From assembly GCA_019635485.1 (NCBI GenBank), contig JAHBZL010000009.1, positions 62,001-126,000 on the forward strand: a stretch of DNA of 64,000 nt. Direction: 5' to 3'. The position numbers were made by a program, and so were the translations under genes. Positions within the stretch are counted from its first letter, which is position 1, and each line of letters opens with the position of its first letter. Of the stretch, positions 9,054-17,162 are shown one piece after another. The notes below the pieces were generated by a model, which was given only the letters and a program-made list of their open reading frames with translations, had not been told where the DNA came from and made no database searches. The stretch comes from Piscinibacter sp. GTDB lineage: Bacteria; Pseudomonadota; Gammaproteobacteria; Burkholderiales; Burkholderiaceae_C.

Positions 9054-9701
9054 ATGTCCCATTTCTTCGCGGACCTGGTGGTCCGCACCGATGAAGCGCG
9101 CCGCGCTTTCGAAACCCACCCCGTCGTGCTCGACGCCGTGGCCAAGGGCATGAGCCTGCAGCGCTACCGCACGCTGCTGCTCGAGCTGTACCACGTGGTC
9201 TGGCACTTCAATCCGGTCAGCGCCGCGGCGGCGAGCCGCCTGGCGGACAGCCACAAGCAGGTGCGCTACTTCCTCTACGAGCACATGCAGGAGGAATCGG
9301 GCCACGAGGAATGGGTGCGCAACGACCTGGAGGCGGTCGGCGTGCAGCGCTCGGACACCGAGGCGCACGATGCGTCGCCGTTCACCCGTGCGCTGGTCGG
9401 CTACAACTACTGGGCCGCCGAGCGCAGCCACCCCTGCTCGGTGCTGGGCATGCTGTACACGCTGGAGGTGATCGCCTCGGTCTACGGCGGGCCGTTCGCC
9501 GCCGCCATCAAGGAGTCGCTGCTGCTGGAGGGCGAGCGCGGCGTCTCCTTCATCAACTCGCACGCGACCATGGATGCCCAGCACATGGCCGACCTGCGCA
9601 AGATCCTGAACACCCTGCAGGACGAGCCGGCGCGCGAGGCGGTGGTCGAGTCCGCGCTGCTGAACTTCCACCACTTCACGCGCATCATCGAGACCGTATG
9701 A
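9054..9701 (+). CDS. Heme-oxygenase-like iron-containing redox enzyme (HDO/TenA-like fold)
   Basis: A 215-residue, all-helical protein of the iron-containing redox enzyme family. Likely metal ligands are the Glu and His residues in MQEESGHEEWVRND (near residues 79-92), a Glu in the central helix (YTLEVIASVYGG) and the His/Asp pair in HATMDAQHMADL (near 178). Characterised relatives (heme-oxygenase-like diiron oxygenases such as UndA) act on fatty acids or amino acids. GGAG 8 bases upstream supports the ATG at 9054. Its stop overlaps the start of the next gene by four bases (ATGA), so the two are translationally coupled, and that next gene is a DSF-synthase-type crotonase. This suggests a shared fatty-acyl substrate, but that is inference. 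Confidence 0.85.
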   Translation: MSHFFADLVVRTDEARRAFETHPVVLDAVAKGMSLQRYRTLLLELYHVVWHFNPVSAAAASRLADSHKQVRYFLYEHMQEESGHEEWVRNDLEAVGVQRSDTEAHDASPFTRALVGYNYWAAERSHPCSVLGMLYTLEVIASVYGGPFAAAIKESLLLEGERGVSFINSHATMDAQHMADLRKILNTLQDEPAREAVVESALLNFHHFTRIIETV

Positions 9702-10681
9702 ACGACTCACGCGGGCTCTCGGGCATCCCGCAGCTGTTGTCGCGCCCCTACAAGTACCTGCACCTCGAATGGACCAGCGAGCTCGGCCTGCTGCGGGTGC
9801 GCACCTGCGTCAAGCCGATCCAGTGCTACAGCCTGGCCGGGCTGACCGAGATGCAGCGCGTGCTGGACGACATCGCCGAGAACCCCGGTGTCGTGCGCCA
9901 CCTGGTGCTGAGCTCCGACGTGACCGGCGTGTTCAACTTCGGCGGCGACCTGGCGTTGTTCGTGCTGCTGGTCCGCGCCCAGGACATCGACTCGCTGAAG
10001 ATGTACGGCCGCCGCTGCATCGACCTCGTGTGGTGGCTCGAGCATGCGGCGCGGCGCGGCGTGCACACCACCGTGCTGGTGCAGGGCGACACGCTGGGCG
10101 GCGGCCTGGAGTCGGTGCTGCCGTTCCACAAGGTGATCTTCGAGCGCAGCGCCCAGGCCGGCTTCCCGGAGGTGCTGTTCAACCTGTTCCCGGGCATGGG
10201 CGCCTGGCCGCTGACGATCCGCAAGGCCGGCTTCGCCGTCGCCAACGACATGATCCTGTCGGGCCGCCTGTTCAGCGCGGAGCAGCTGCAGCGGCGCAGC
10301 CTGGTCGACCTCGTCGTCGAGGACGGCGAGGGCGAGGCGGCCATCGTCGAGGTGGTGCGCTCGGTCGAGCCGCGCCTGCGCGGCACGCTGGCAGCGCTGA
10401 CCGCACAGCGCATGGCCGCACCGATCACCTACGAATCGCTGCAGGAGGCGGTCGATCTGTGGGCCGAGGCCGCGCTGATGCTGACCACGCGCGACCTGCG
10501 GCTGATGGAGCGCCTCGCGCGTGCACAGGTGCGCAAGGTCGGCGGCGCCGACGAGGGCGCCGTCGAGGAGATCAAGCGCATCGAGCTGGACACCGCCTGG
10601 GGCGAGCTGAAGACCGGCAACACCGGCTTCGGCGAGGAACGCGGCACCGGCATCACCGCCTGGGGTGCGCTGGCGGATTGA
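9698..10681 (+). CDS. RpfF-like crotonase, DSF synthase family
   Basis: A 327-residue enoyl-CoA hydratase/isomerase-fold protein closest in motif to RpfF, which makes diffusible signal factor (cis-2-unsaturated fatty acids) from 3-hydroxyacyl-ACP. Family marks: FNFGGDLALF (residues 79-88), the oxyanion segment QGDTLGGGLE (129-138) and FPEVLFNLFPGMGAW (156-170). Glu138 and Glu158 correspond to the two catalytic glutamates of RpfF, and their spacing of 20 is the same. The protein is about 40 residues longer than usual because of a C-terminal tail (from residue 285) rich in Glu, Gly and Trp. It is coupled to the diiron protein gene by an ATGA overlap. The hybrid kinase encoded 1.1 kb away on the other strand could be its sensor. 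DSF synthesis itself is inferred. Confidence 0.85.
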   Translation: MNDSRGLSGIPQLLSRPYKYLHLEWTSELGLLRVRTCVKPIQCYSLAGLTEMQRVLDDIAENPGVVRHLVLSSDVTGVFNFGGDLALFVLLVRAQDIDSLKMYGRRCIDLVWWLEHAARRGVHTTVLVQGDTLGGGLESVLPFHKVIFERSAQAGFPEVLFNLFPGMGAWPLTIRKAGFAVANDMILSGRLFSAEQLQRRSLVDLVVEDGEGEAAIVEVVRSVEPRLRGTLAALTAQRMAAPITYESLQEAVDLWAEAALMLTTRDLRLMERLARAQVRKVGGADEGAVEEIKRIELDTAWGELKTGNTGFGEERGTGITAWGALAD

Positions 10682-10686
10682 GGGGG

Positions 10687-10759
10687 ACCACCCCCGTACG
10701 CGCTGCGCGCGCCCCCTCGAGGGGGCAACACCAGCGGACCGGCGGAGCCGGCTCCGCGG
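10687..10759 (+). repeat. Intergenic palindromic repeat, copy A
   Basis: A 73-base element made of three stem-loop blocks: CGCGCTGCGCGCG, the perfect palindrome CCCCCTCGAGGGGG, and GGACCGGCGGAGCCGG-CTCC. The copy at 40381-40454 has the same order and nearly the same sequence. It fills the gap between two convergent genes, where it could act as a bidirectional terminator. Confidence 0.85.
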
Positions 10760-10818
10760 TGTTCGCTCGGCTGCGGCCGCTGGACGCGGCGCACGAACGA
10801 ACGCCTGCTCCGGGTCCT

Positions 10819-11673
10819 CTACTTGCGGCCCTTCAGCTTGACCAGCTGCTTCTCGAGGTCGGCCAGGCGCTTCTTCTCGCGTTCGACGGTCTTCTCGGCC
10901 TCCTTGAAGCGCAGCGCCCGGAACTTGGGCATCAGCGCACCGTCGACGATCTTCAGCACCTCCGCCTTCGCCGCCGCGTAGTCGACCTTCTGGTCGGCCG
11001 CGAACGCCTTCTCCATCGCGGCGCGTGTCGCCGGCTGCAGCTTGACCGGCAGCGGGGCGCCCTTCAGGACATGCGTCTTCATCATCGCGTAGTCCTGGAA
11101 GCCGTCGGTCACGCCGATCATGAACTGGGCATAGGCCTCGAAGCCCTGCTTCTTGGCCCAGGGCAGGAAGTCCAGGCGGCGCTGCTGCCAGTCGAAGTCG
11201 GCGTACTTCTTGGCGTACCAGCTTTTGACGTCCTGTTCCGACTTGATCACCGACTTGGCGACGTCGATCTGCTGCTCGACCTCGGCGATCTCCTTCGGGT
11301 CGGCAGGGATCGGGTTGACCTTGTCGAAGGCGTCGAGGTCGGCGGCCGTGACCACCTTGGAACTCTTCTTGATCTTGACCAGCCACTGGCGCCGCTTGGC
11401 GAGGTCGCGCTCGCCGGCGACGTCCAGGCTGTCGATGGTCGTCAGGTCGCTGCCGACGCGGATGCCGTAGACCAGCTTGCGTCCGTCGTAGGTCAGGATG
11501 AACTCGGCCGACTTCTTGGCCTTCTTCATCTTCTCGCCGATCTTGGCCGCGTCGACCTTGGTGTCCTTCAGCGGCGTGCCGAGGATGGAGACGCGGGAGC
11601 GGGCGTCCCACTCCACGCCGGCGACATCGTCCGGCTTCTTCGCCGTGGCCAGTACCTCGGTGACCGTGCCCAT
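10819..11673 (-). CDS. Uncharacterised Lys-rich protein, 284 residues
   Basis: I do not recognise this protein. Residues 1-80 look like small beta strands (RVSILGTPLKD, FILTYDGRKLVYGIRVGSD); residues 110-160 are helical; residues 150-205 contain aromatic-rich helices (WYAKKYADFDWQQRRLDFLP); residues 240-284 form a charged coiled coil (AEKTVEREKKRLADLEKQL). No signal peptide or membrane segment. The ATG at 11673 has GAGGAG eight bases upstream. The composition (Lys/Ala rich) resembles the products at 35848 and 37490, but I see no convincing alignment. It lies between the RpfF-like gene (convergent) and the hybrid kinase gene (same strand, 130 bases upstream), so it could be co-transcribed with the kinase. 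Confidence 0.75.
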   Translation of the reverse strand: MGTVTEVLATAKKPDDVAGVEWDARSRVSILGTPLKDTKVDAAKIGEKMKKAKKSAEFILTYDGRKLVYGIRVGSDLTTIDSLDVAGERDLAKRRQWLVKIKKSSKVVTAADLDAFDKVNPIPADPKEIAEVEQQIDVAKSVIKSEQDVKSWYAKKYADFDWQQRRLDFLPWAKKQGFEAYAQFMIGVTDGFQDYAMMKTHVLKGAPLPVKLQPATRAAMEKAFAADQKVDYAAAKAEVLKIVDGALMPKFRALRFKEAEKTVEREKKRLADLEKQLVKLKGRK

Positions 11674-11693
11674 CCCATCCTCCTCGTTGCTCG

Positions 11694-11717
11694 GGGCGGC
11701 GGGACCTTCCGCCGCCC
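11694..11717. other. Perfect 9-bp inverted repeat in the leader of the Lys-rich protein gene
   Basis: GGGCGGCGG (11694-11702) and CCGCCGCCC (11709-11717) are separated by a six-base loop. It ends about 20 bases before the start codon of the minus-strand gene at 11673 and lies 87 bases after the stop of the hybrid kinase gene. No T-run follows, so it may be a transcript-processing or translation-control hairpin, or a weak terminator for the kinase gene. Confidence 0.5.
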
Positions 11718-11803
11718 GGCATTGGACGTGGGGCCGACGCGGCGCGTCCATCCCCCATCCGGGATGTCCGGATCCGCCGTCGGATTGCGTGCAGCGCCCG
11801 GCG

Positions 11804-13627
11804 TCAGAGCCAGGCGGAGATGATCTCGCGCAGCTGGTCGCGCGTGTAGGGCTTGGCCAGGTGCGCGTCCATGCCAGCCTCCATGGCGTGGGCCGCGTCC
11901 TCCTCGTAGGCATTCGCGGTCAGCGCGACGATCGGCGTGCGCGGCAGGCGCTGCCGCACTTCGCGCGCGCGGATGTGCTGCGTCGCGGTGTAGCCGTCCA
12001 TCACCGGCATCTGGCAGTCCATCAGCACCAGGTCGACCGAACGGCGCGACAGCACGTCCAGCGCCTCCACGCCGTCCTGCGCCTCGATGATCGACAGGCC
12101 GAGCGACTCCAGCATCTCCTCGGCGATGATGCGGTTGACCGGGTTGTCCTCGACCACCAGCACCGTGCCGGACAGGCGCGACGGCAGCGGCTCCAGCGGC
12201 GTCATCGCCGAATCGATCGGCTCGCCCTGCGGCGGGTTCGGGTCGATCTCGAATGCCAGGTCGAAGCCGAACTGCGACCCGGCGCCGGGCTGGCTGTCCA
12301 CCTCGATCTGGCCGCCCATGGCCTGCACGATCTTCTGGCTGATCGCCAATCCCAGGCCGGTGCCGCCGGCGCGCCGGCTGCGCGAGCCGTCCACCTGGTG
12401 GAACGGCTCGAACAGGCGCTGCAGCGCCTGGTGCGGGATGCCGATGCCGCTGTCGATCACCTCGAAGCGCACGCGCACCTGGCCTTCCGGCGCCTGGCGC
12501 GGGCTCAGCCGCAGCGACACGCCGCCGCGTTCGGTGAACTTGATCGCGTTGCCGACCAGGTTCAGCAGCACCTGCTTGAGGCGCTGCGCGTCGCCAAGCA
12601 CCCGGTCGCCGACCGCGGGTTCCAGGTCCAGCACCAGCGACAGGCCCTTCGCCTGGGCGTTGGCGCGGAACAGCGCGACCACCGAGGCCGCCGTCGCGTG
12701 CAGCGACAGCGGGGCCCGCAGCAGGCTGAGCTTGCCGGCCTCGATCTTCGAGTGGTCCAGCACGTCGTTCAGGATGCCCATCAGCGACTCGCCCGACGAG
12801 GCCGCCGTCTTGACCAGCCGGCGCTGCTGCGGGTCGAGCTCGGAGCTGCGCAGCAACTCGAGCGCGCCGAGCACGCCGTTCATCGGCGTGCGGATCTCGT
12901 GGCTCATGGTCGCGAGGAACTGCGACTTGGCCATGTTCGCCGCGTCGGCCTCCTCCTTGGCGCGCTGCAGCGAGACGTTGGCCGCCTCGGAGATCGCCTT
13001 GGCGCGCTGCAGCGAGGCGTTCGCCGCGTCGGCCTCCAGTCCGTGGCGGACGGCCGCGGTGGTGGCCAGCGTGAACTCGCGCGCGACGCGGAACATCGTG
13101 AAGCCGAAGATCGCCACCAGCACCGCCAGCGGCACCGAGCGCACGCTGTCGTCGACCAGGCAGACCACGACGACCGTGATCAGCTGCGGCAGCGCCAGCA
13201 GGTGGAAGGACCAGCCGACCAGCGACATGAAGTAGGCCGCGACGGCCGTCGAGCCGCAGGCCATCACCATGAAGGCGGTTGCCTCGCTGCCGGACAGCGA
13301 GGTGTAGATCCCCGCGACGCTGACCAGCCAGAGCATGCCGGCGACCGCGGCGTTTCCTTCCAGCGAATGCTTGGCCAGCCGCACGCCGCGCGCGTCCAGG
13401 TTCTGCGTCTCGGCGAAGCGGCGCGCCAGCCACCAGCGCCACGCGGCGCCGGTCAAGCCGATCACGCCGGCGGTGATCGCCGCGCCCGGCTGTCCCGCGC
13501 GCCAGCCGACCCAGACGATGAAGGCGACCACCACCACCTGCGCAAACACCGAGCGTCCGGCGTTGTGCAGCGCGAGCTTGAGCAGTTCGCGTTCGACGGC
13601 GGCGTCGGTGGAGGTGTCCCGGGTCAT
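11804..13627 (-). CDS. Membrane-bound hybrid histidine kinase with receiver domain
   Basis: A 607-residue hybrid sensor kinase. Five to six hydrophobic helices lie within residues 27-180 with only short loops, so the membrane region itself is the sensor, as in RpfC. A 14-residue coiled-coil repeat (residues 203-233) leads to the HisKA domain with His243 in SHEIRTP. The ATPase domain has N-, G1- and G2-box motifs ([23 protein letters not shown]). The receiver domain (487-607) has Asp494, phospho-acceptor Asp537 and Lys592. An HPt domain, present in RpfC, is absent, so phosphate would need a separate HPt or go directly to a regulator not seen here. The start at 13627 or the in-frame ATG 15 bases upstream are both possible. 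Confidence 0.92.
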   Translation of the reverse strand: MTRDTSTDAAVERELLKLALHNAGRSVFAQVVVVAFIVWVGWRAGQPGAAITAGVIGLTGAAWRWWLARRFAETQNLDARGVRLAKHSLEGNAAVAGMLWLVSVAGIYTSLSGSEATAFMVMACGSTAVAAYFMSLVGWSFHLLALPQLITVVVVCLVDDSVRSVPLAVLVAIFGFTMFRVAREFTLATTAAVRHGLEADAANASLQRAKAISEAANVSLQRAKEEADAANMAKSQFLATMSHEIRTPMNGVLGALELLRSSELDPQQRRLVKTAASSGESLMGILNDVLDHSKIEAGKLSLLRAPLSLHATAASVVALFRANAQAKGLSLVLDLEPAVGDRVLGDAQRLKQVLLNLVGNAIKFTERGGVSLRLSPRQAPEGQVRVRFEVIDSGIGIPHQALQRLFEPFHQVDGSRSRRAGGTGLGLAISQKIVQAMGGQIEVDSQPGAGSQFGFDLAFEIDPNPPQGEPIDSAMTPLEPLPSRLSGTVLVVEDNPVNRIIAEEMLESLGLSIIEAQDGVEALDVLSRRSVDLVLMDCQMPVMDGYTATQHIRAREVRQRLPRTPIVALTANAYEEDAAHAMEAGMDAHLAKPYTRDQLREIISAWL

Positions 13628-13705
13628 GAAGGCGGGAAGCATAACCGCGCCGTCCGGCCGATGGGCATGCGCTATCGTGGCGCGGTGGAGACAGCCGCGG
13701 GCCCA

Positions 13706-14422
13706 ATGCGCAATACCGGACGCTTCGAACGCCTCGATGCGCTGCGCGGCGTCGCGATGCTGTGGATGGCAGCGTTCCACTTCTGCTACGACCTGAACCA
13801 TTTCGGGGTGATCCACGAGCGCTTCCGCAGCGATCCGTTCTGGACCTGGCAGCGCGTGGCGATTGTCTCGATGTTCCTGTTCTGCGCCGGGCTGGCGCAG
13901 GCGGCGGCGCTGCATGCCGGGCAGCCCTGGTCACGTTTCTGGCGGCGCTGGCTGCAACTGGCGGGCTGCGCGGTGCTGGTCAGCCTCGGCTCGGCGCTGA
14001 TGTTCCCGCGCACCTGGATCAGCTTCGGCATCCTGCACGGCATCGCGCTGATGCTGATCGTGGCGCGCGCGGCGGCGCCGCTGCGCGGCTGGCTGTGGCC
14101 GCTCGGACTGGTCGCGATCCTGCTTCCGTACTGGCTGCAGCACCCGTTCTTCGACACCCGCTGGACCAACTGGGTCGGCCTCGTGACGCGCAAGCCTTCC
14201 ACCGAGGACTGGGCGCCGCTGCTGCCCTGGCTGGGTGTCGTCTTCTGGGGCCTGGCCGCCGGGCAGTCGCTGCTGCGCCGGCAGCCGCAGGCGCTGGCGG
14301 CATCGGTTGCGCCGCCGCTGCGGCCGCTGGCCGTGCTTGGCCGCTGGAGCCTGAGCTTCTACATGGTGCACCAGCCGGTGCTGATCGGCGCGATCATGCT
14401 GGTCCTGGCGCTGCGCCGCTGA
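13706..14422 (+). CDS. Heparan-alpha-glucosaminide N-acetyltransferase-like membrane protein (DUF1624)
   Basis: A 238-residue integral membrane protein of the DUF1624/HGSNAT-catalytic family, normally 220-260 residues in bacteria. The N-terminal signature [25 protein letters not shown] includes the conserved His; there are about seven transmembrane helices and the C-terminal motif [18 protein letters not shown] is typical of acyltransferase-3-like proteins. The human relative moves acetyl groups across the lysosomal membrane; the bacterial substrate is unknown. It is divergent from the hybrid kinase gene with a 78-base gap and stands alone. Confidence 0.85.
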   Translation: MRNTGRFERLDALRGVAMLWMAAFHFCYDLNHFGVIHERFRSDPFWTWQRVAIVSMFLFCAGLAQAAALHAGQPWSRFWRRWLQLAGCAVLVSLGSALMFPRTWISFGILHGIALMLIVARAAAPLRGWLWPLGLVAILLPYWLQHPFFDTRWTNWVGLVTRKPSTEDWAPLLPWLGVVFWGLAAGQSLLRRQPQALAASVAPPLRPLAVLGRWSLSFYMVHQPVLIGAIMLVLALRR

Positions 14423-14500
14423 GAACGGTGCCGCCGGGCGCCTGTCAAGGCGCTGTCACGGCGCGCCCCTAGTCTCGCGCCGGCTCACCGAGGAGACCCC

Positions 14501-15727
14501 ATGAAAGAACGATGCTTCCTGCGCGCCGTCGCGCTCACGCTGACGCTGGCGACCGTGCTGCCGGCCTGTGCCCACCGCGACCGTCCGGACACCGGGCGCG
14601 CGCCGATCGTGATCGGCCACCGCGGCGCGGCCGGCTACCTGCCCGACCACACGCTCGCGTCCTACGCACTCGCGATCGAGCTCGGCGCGGACTACGTGGA
14701 GCCCGACCTGGTGGCCACCAAGGACGGCCACCTGATCGCCCGCCACGAGCCGAACATGATTGCGACCACCAATGTGGCCTCGCTGCCGCAGTTCGCCGCC
14801 CGCCGCACGACGAAGATGGTCGACGGCGTGCCCGAGCAAGGCTTCTTCGCGAGCGACTTCACCCTCGCCGAGATCAAGCAGATCCGCGCGGTGCAGCCGC
14901 TGGCCGAGCGTGACCCGGACTTCAACGGCCGCTTCGAGATCCCGACGCTGGAGGAGGTGATCGAGCTGGTCAAGCGCAAGTCGGCCGAGAAGGGGCGCCG
15001 CATCGGCATCTATCCGGAGACCAAGCACCCGACCTTCCACCAGGGCCTCGGCCTGGCGCTGGAGGACCGCCTGCTGCGCGTGCTGACGCGCGCCGGCTGG
15101 AACCACCGCGGTGCGCCGGTCTTCATCCAGTCCTTCGAGACTGCCAACCTGCGCTACCTGCGCGCGCGCACCGAGCTGCCGCTGGTGCAGCTGGTCGATG
15201 CCGACGGCGTCGCGCCGGACGGCCAGCTCACCTATGCGGCGCCGTTCGACAAGCCCTATGACTGGGTCGTGGCCGGGCGTGCCGGCACCTTCGGCGACCT
15301 GCTGACACCGGCCGGGCTGGCCGAGGTCAGCCGCTACGCCGACGGCATCGGCCCGTGGAAACCGTACATCCGCAGCTCGGCCTGCACGCTCGTCAACGGC
15401 ACCTGCGCCGACGTCAATGGCGACGGCCTCGTCAACGATGCCGACCGCACGCTGCTGCCGCCGGGCGACCTCGTCCAGCGCGCCCATGCGCTCGGGCTGG
15501 TCGTGCACCCCTACACCTTCCGCAGCGAGCAGCGCCGGCTGGTCAAGGACTACGCGGGCACGCCGGCCCGCGAGTACCTGGACTTCTACCAGCTCGGCGT
15601 GGACGGCCTGTTCAGCGACTTCACGGACGATGCCGTCGCGGCGCGCGCGATGTTCCTGCTGAAGACCGATGCGGACTACGAACGCTGCCTGATCGACGGC
15701 CATTGCGAGGGCCGTGGCCGCCGCTGA
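14501..15727 (+). CDS. glpQ: Glycerophosphodiester phosphodiesterase, GlpQ-type lipoprotein
   Basis: A 408-residue exported phosphodiesterase that would hydrolyse deacylated phospholipids to glycerol-3-phosphate and an alcohol. The signal peptide ends in a lipobox, LPAC, with Cys23. Catalytic-site motifs are IGHRGAAGYLPDHT (His40) and EPDLVATKDGHLIARHEP, and SFETANLRYL is typical of GlpQ. An extra feature is a calcium-binding loop of EF-hand/dockerin form, DVNGDGLVNDAD (near residue 305), preceded by two Cys (SACTLVNGTCAD) that could form a disulfide; two more Cys close the C-terminus. GGAG precedes the ATG. It converges on thrH with a six-base gap. Confidence 0.92.
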   Translation: MKERCFLRAVALTLTLATVLPACAHRDRPDTGRAPIVIGHRGAAGYLPDHTLASYALAIELGADYVEPDLVATKDGHLIARHEPNMIATTNVASLPQFAARRTTKMVDGVPEQGFFASDFTLAEIKQIRAVQPLAERDPDFNGRFEIPTLEEVIELVKRKSAEKGRRIGIYPETKHPTFHQGLGLALEDRLLRVLTRAGWNHRGAPVFIQSFETANLRYLRARTELPLVQLVDADGVAPDGQLTYAAPFDKPYDWVVAGRAGTFGDLLTPAGLAEVSRYADGIGPWKPYIRSSACTLVNGTCADVNGDGLVNDADRTLLPPGDLVQRAHALGLVVHPYTFRSEQRRLVKDYAGTPAREYLDFYQLGVDGLFSDFTDDAVAARAMFLLKTDADYERCLIDGHCEGRGRR

Positions 15728-15733
15728 GGGGTC

Positions 15734-16354
15734 TCAGGCACCGCCGCGCAGTCTGGCGGCGGCGTCGTCGATGGCCGCCTTCAGTTCGGCGTAGCTGCGC
15801 GTCACCGGGAACTGCGGGAACTGCGCGACGATCGACGCCGGCGGGTGGATGAAGAAGCCGGCGTGCGCGGCCGACAGCATGCCGGTGTCGTTGTACGAAT
15901 CGCCCGCCGCGATGACCTGGAAGTTCAGCAGGCGCAGCGCGTTGACCGCGTGGCGCTTCTGGTCGGCCATGCGCAGCACGTGGCGGGTGACGAAGCCGTC
16001 GGCATCGACTTCCAGCTTGTGGCACAGCAGGGTCGGCCAGGCGAGCTGGCGCATCAGCGGCTGGGCGAACTCGTAGAACGTGTCCGACAGGATCAGCACC
16101 TGGTAGCGGCTGCGCAGGTCGTCGAGGAATTCGCGCGCGCCTTCCATCGGGCCCATGTCGGCGATCACCGCCTGGATGTCGGCGAGCTTGCGGCCGTGGC
16201 GGGCCAGGGCGTCGATGCGAAAGCGCATCAGCTTGTCGTAGTCGGGCTCGTCGCGGGTGGTGCGGGCGAGTTCGGCGATGCCGCTGCGCTTCGAGAACTC
16301 GATCCAGATCTCGGGCACGAGCACGCCTTCGAGGTCGAGGCAGATCATTTGCAT
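15734..16354 (-). CDS. thrH: Phosphoserine phosphatase / homoserine phosphotransferase
   Basis: A 206-residue HAD-family enzyme, almost exactly the length of Pseudomonas ThrH. The HAD motifs are clear: DLEGVLVPE (nucleophile Asp7, with Glu in place of the usual second Asp, as in ThrH), SDTFYEF (motif II), and GDSYNDTGML (motif III). ThrH dephosphorylates phosphoserine and can move the phosphate to homoserine, so it links serine and threonine synthesis. The unusual DxE form and the length separate it from SerB. It is divergent from rlmB, with a 67-base gap that contains an inverted repeat. Confidence 0.9.
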   Translation of the reverse strand: MQMICLDLEGVLVPEIWIEFSKRSGIAELARTTRDEPDYDKLMRFRIDALARHGRKLADIQAVIADMGPMEGAREFLDDLRSRYQVLILSDTFYEFAQPLMRQLAWPTLLCHKLEVDADGFVTRHVLRMADQKRHAVNALRLLNFQVIAAGDSYNDTGMLSAAHAGFFIHPPASIVAQFPQFPVTRSYAELKAAIDDAAARLRGGA

Positions 16355-16392
16355 GGCGGGGCTCCGGCGGGCAGGGCGTGGCGGGCGGCGCG

Positions 16393-16416
16393 CATGGTAC
16401 CCGATGGCCTACCATG
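16393..16416. promoter_or_regulatory. Inverted repeat between divergent thrH and rlmB
   Basis: CATGGTA (16393-16399) and TACCATG (16410-16416) are perfect inverted copies with a 10-base spacer, a layout typical of dimeric repressor operators. It ends five bases before the rlmB start codon and lies in the only 67 bases between the two divergent genes. No binding protein can be named. Confidence 0.35.
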
Positions 16417-16421
16417 GCCGG

Positions 16422-17162
16422 ATGAGCGGCAAGACCCTGTTCGGATTCCATGCGGTGACGGTGCGGCTGAAGACCGCGCCCGCCAGCGTGCTCGAGGTGC
16501 ACGTCGACGCAACGCGGCGCGACCAGCGCATGCGCCAGTTCGTCGAGCGCACGAAGGAGGCCGGCGTGAAGATCGTCGACAGCGACGACGAACGCCTGCG
16601 CGCGCTGTGCGGCAACCCGCGCCACCAGGGGGTCGTCGCACGCGTGCAGGCACTGGCCCGGACCCATTCGCTGGACGACCTGCTCGACGCCGTCGAGGGC
16701 GATCCGCTGCTGCTGGTGCTCGACGGGGTGACCGACCCGCACAACCTCGGCGCCTGCCTGCGCGTGGCCGACGGCGCCGGCGCGCACGCGCTGATCGCAC
16801 CCAAGGACCACGCCGTGGGTGTCAACGCCACCGTGGCCAAGGTCGCCAGCGGGGCGGCCGAGACGGTGCCGTACTTCATGGTCACCAACCTGGCGCGCAC
16901 CCTCAACGAACTCAAGGAACGCGGCATCCGTGTCGTCGGCACCAGCGACGCAGCCACGCAATCGCTGTTCGAAGCGGACCTGACCGGCCCGCTGGCGCTG
17001 GTGCTGGGCGCCGAAGGCGCCGGCATGCGGCAGCTGACCGCGAAGACCTGCGACGCGCTGGTGCGCCTGCCGATGAAGGGCGCGGTCGAGAGCCTGAACG
17101 TCTCGGTGGCGGCGGGCATCTGCCTGTACGAGGCGCTGCGCCAGCGCGACCGCGGTGCATGA
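16422..17162 (+). CDS. rlmB: 23S rRNA (guanosine-2'-O-)-methyltransferase
   Basis: A 246-residue SpoU-family methyltransferase that modifies the 2'-OH of G2251 in 23S rRNA. It has the short N-terminal substrate-binding domain (FGFHAVTVRL, the usual FG-hHAV start) and the knotted SAM-binding domain with the three SPOUT motifs: DGVTDPHNLGACLR, LVLGAEGAGMRQL and LPMKGAVESLNVSVAAGI. The start at 16422 gives the family's normal N-terminus. Its last eight bases overlap the start of cobB, so the two are probably translated together. Confidence 0.95.
   Translation: MSGKTLFGFHAVTVRLKTAPASVLEVHVDATRRDQRMRQFVERTKEAGVKIVDSDDERLRALCGNPRHQGVVARVQALARTHSLDDLLDAVEGDPLLLVLDGVTDPHNLGACLRVADGAGAHALIAPKDHAVGVNATVAKVASGAAETVPYFMVTNLARTLNELKERGIRVVGTSDAATQSLFEADLTGPLALVLGAEGAGMRQLTAKTCDALVRLPMKGAVESLNVSVAAGICLYEALRQRDRGA

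Noticed and set aside
11498-14422. 974-residue plus-strand frame ending in the DUF1624 protein
   Set aside because: Only the last 238 codons encode the membrane protein; the earlier part is antisense to the hybrid kinase.
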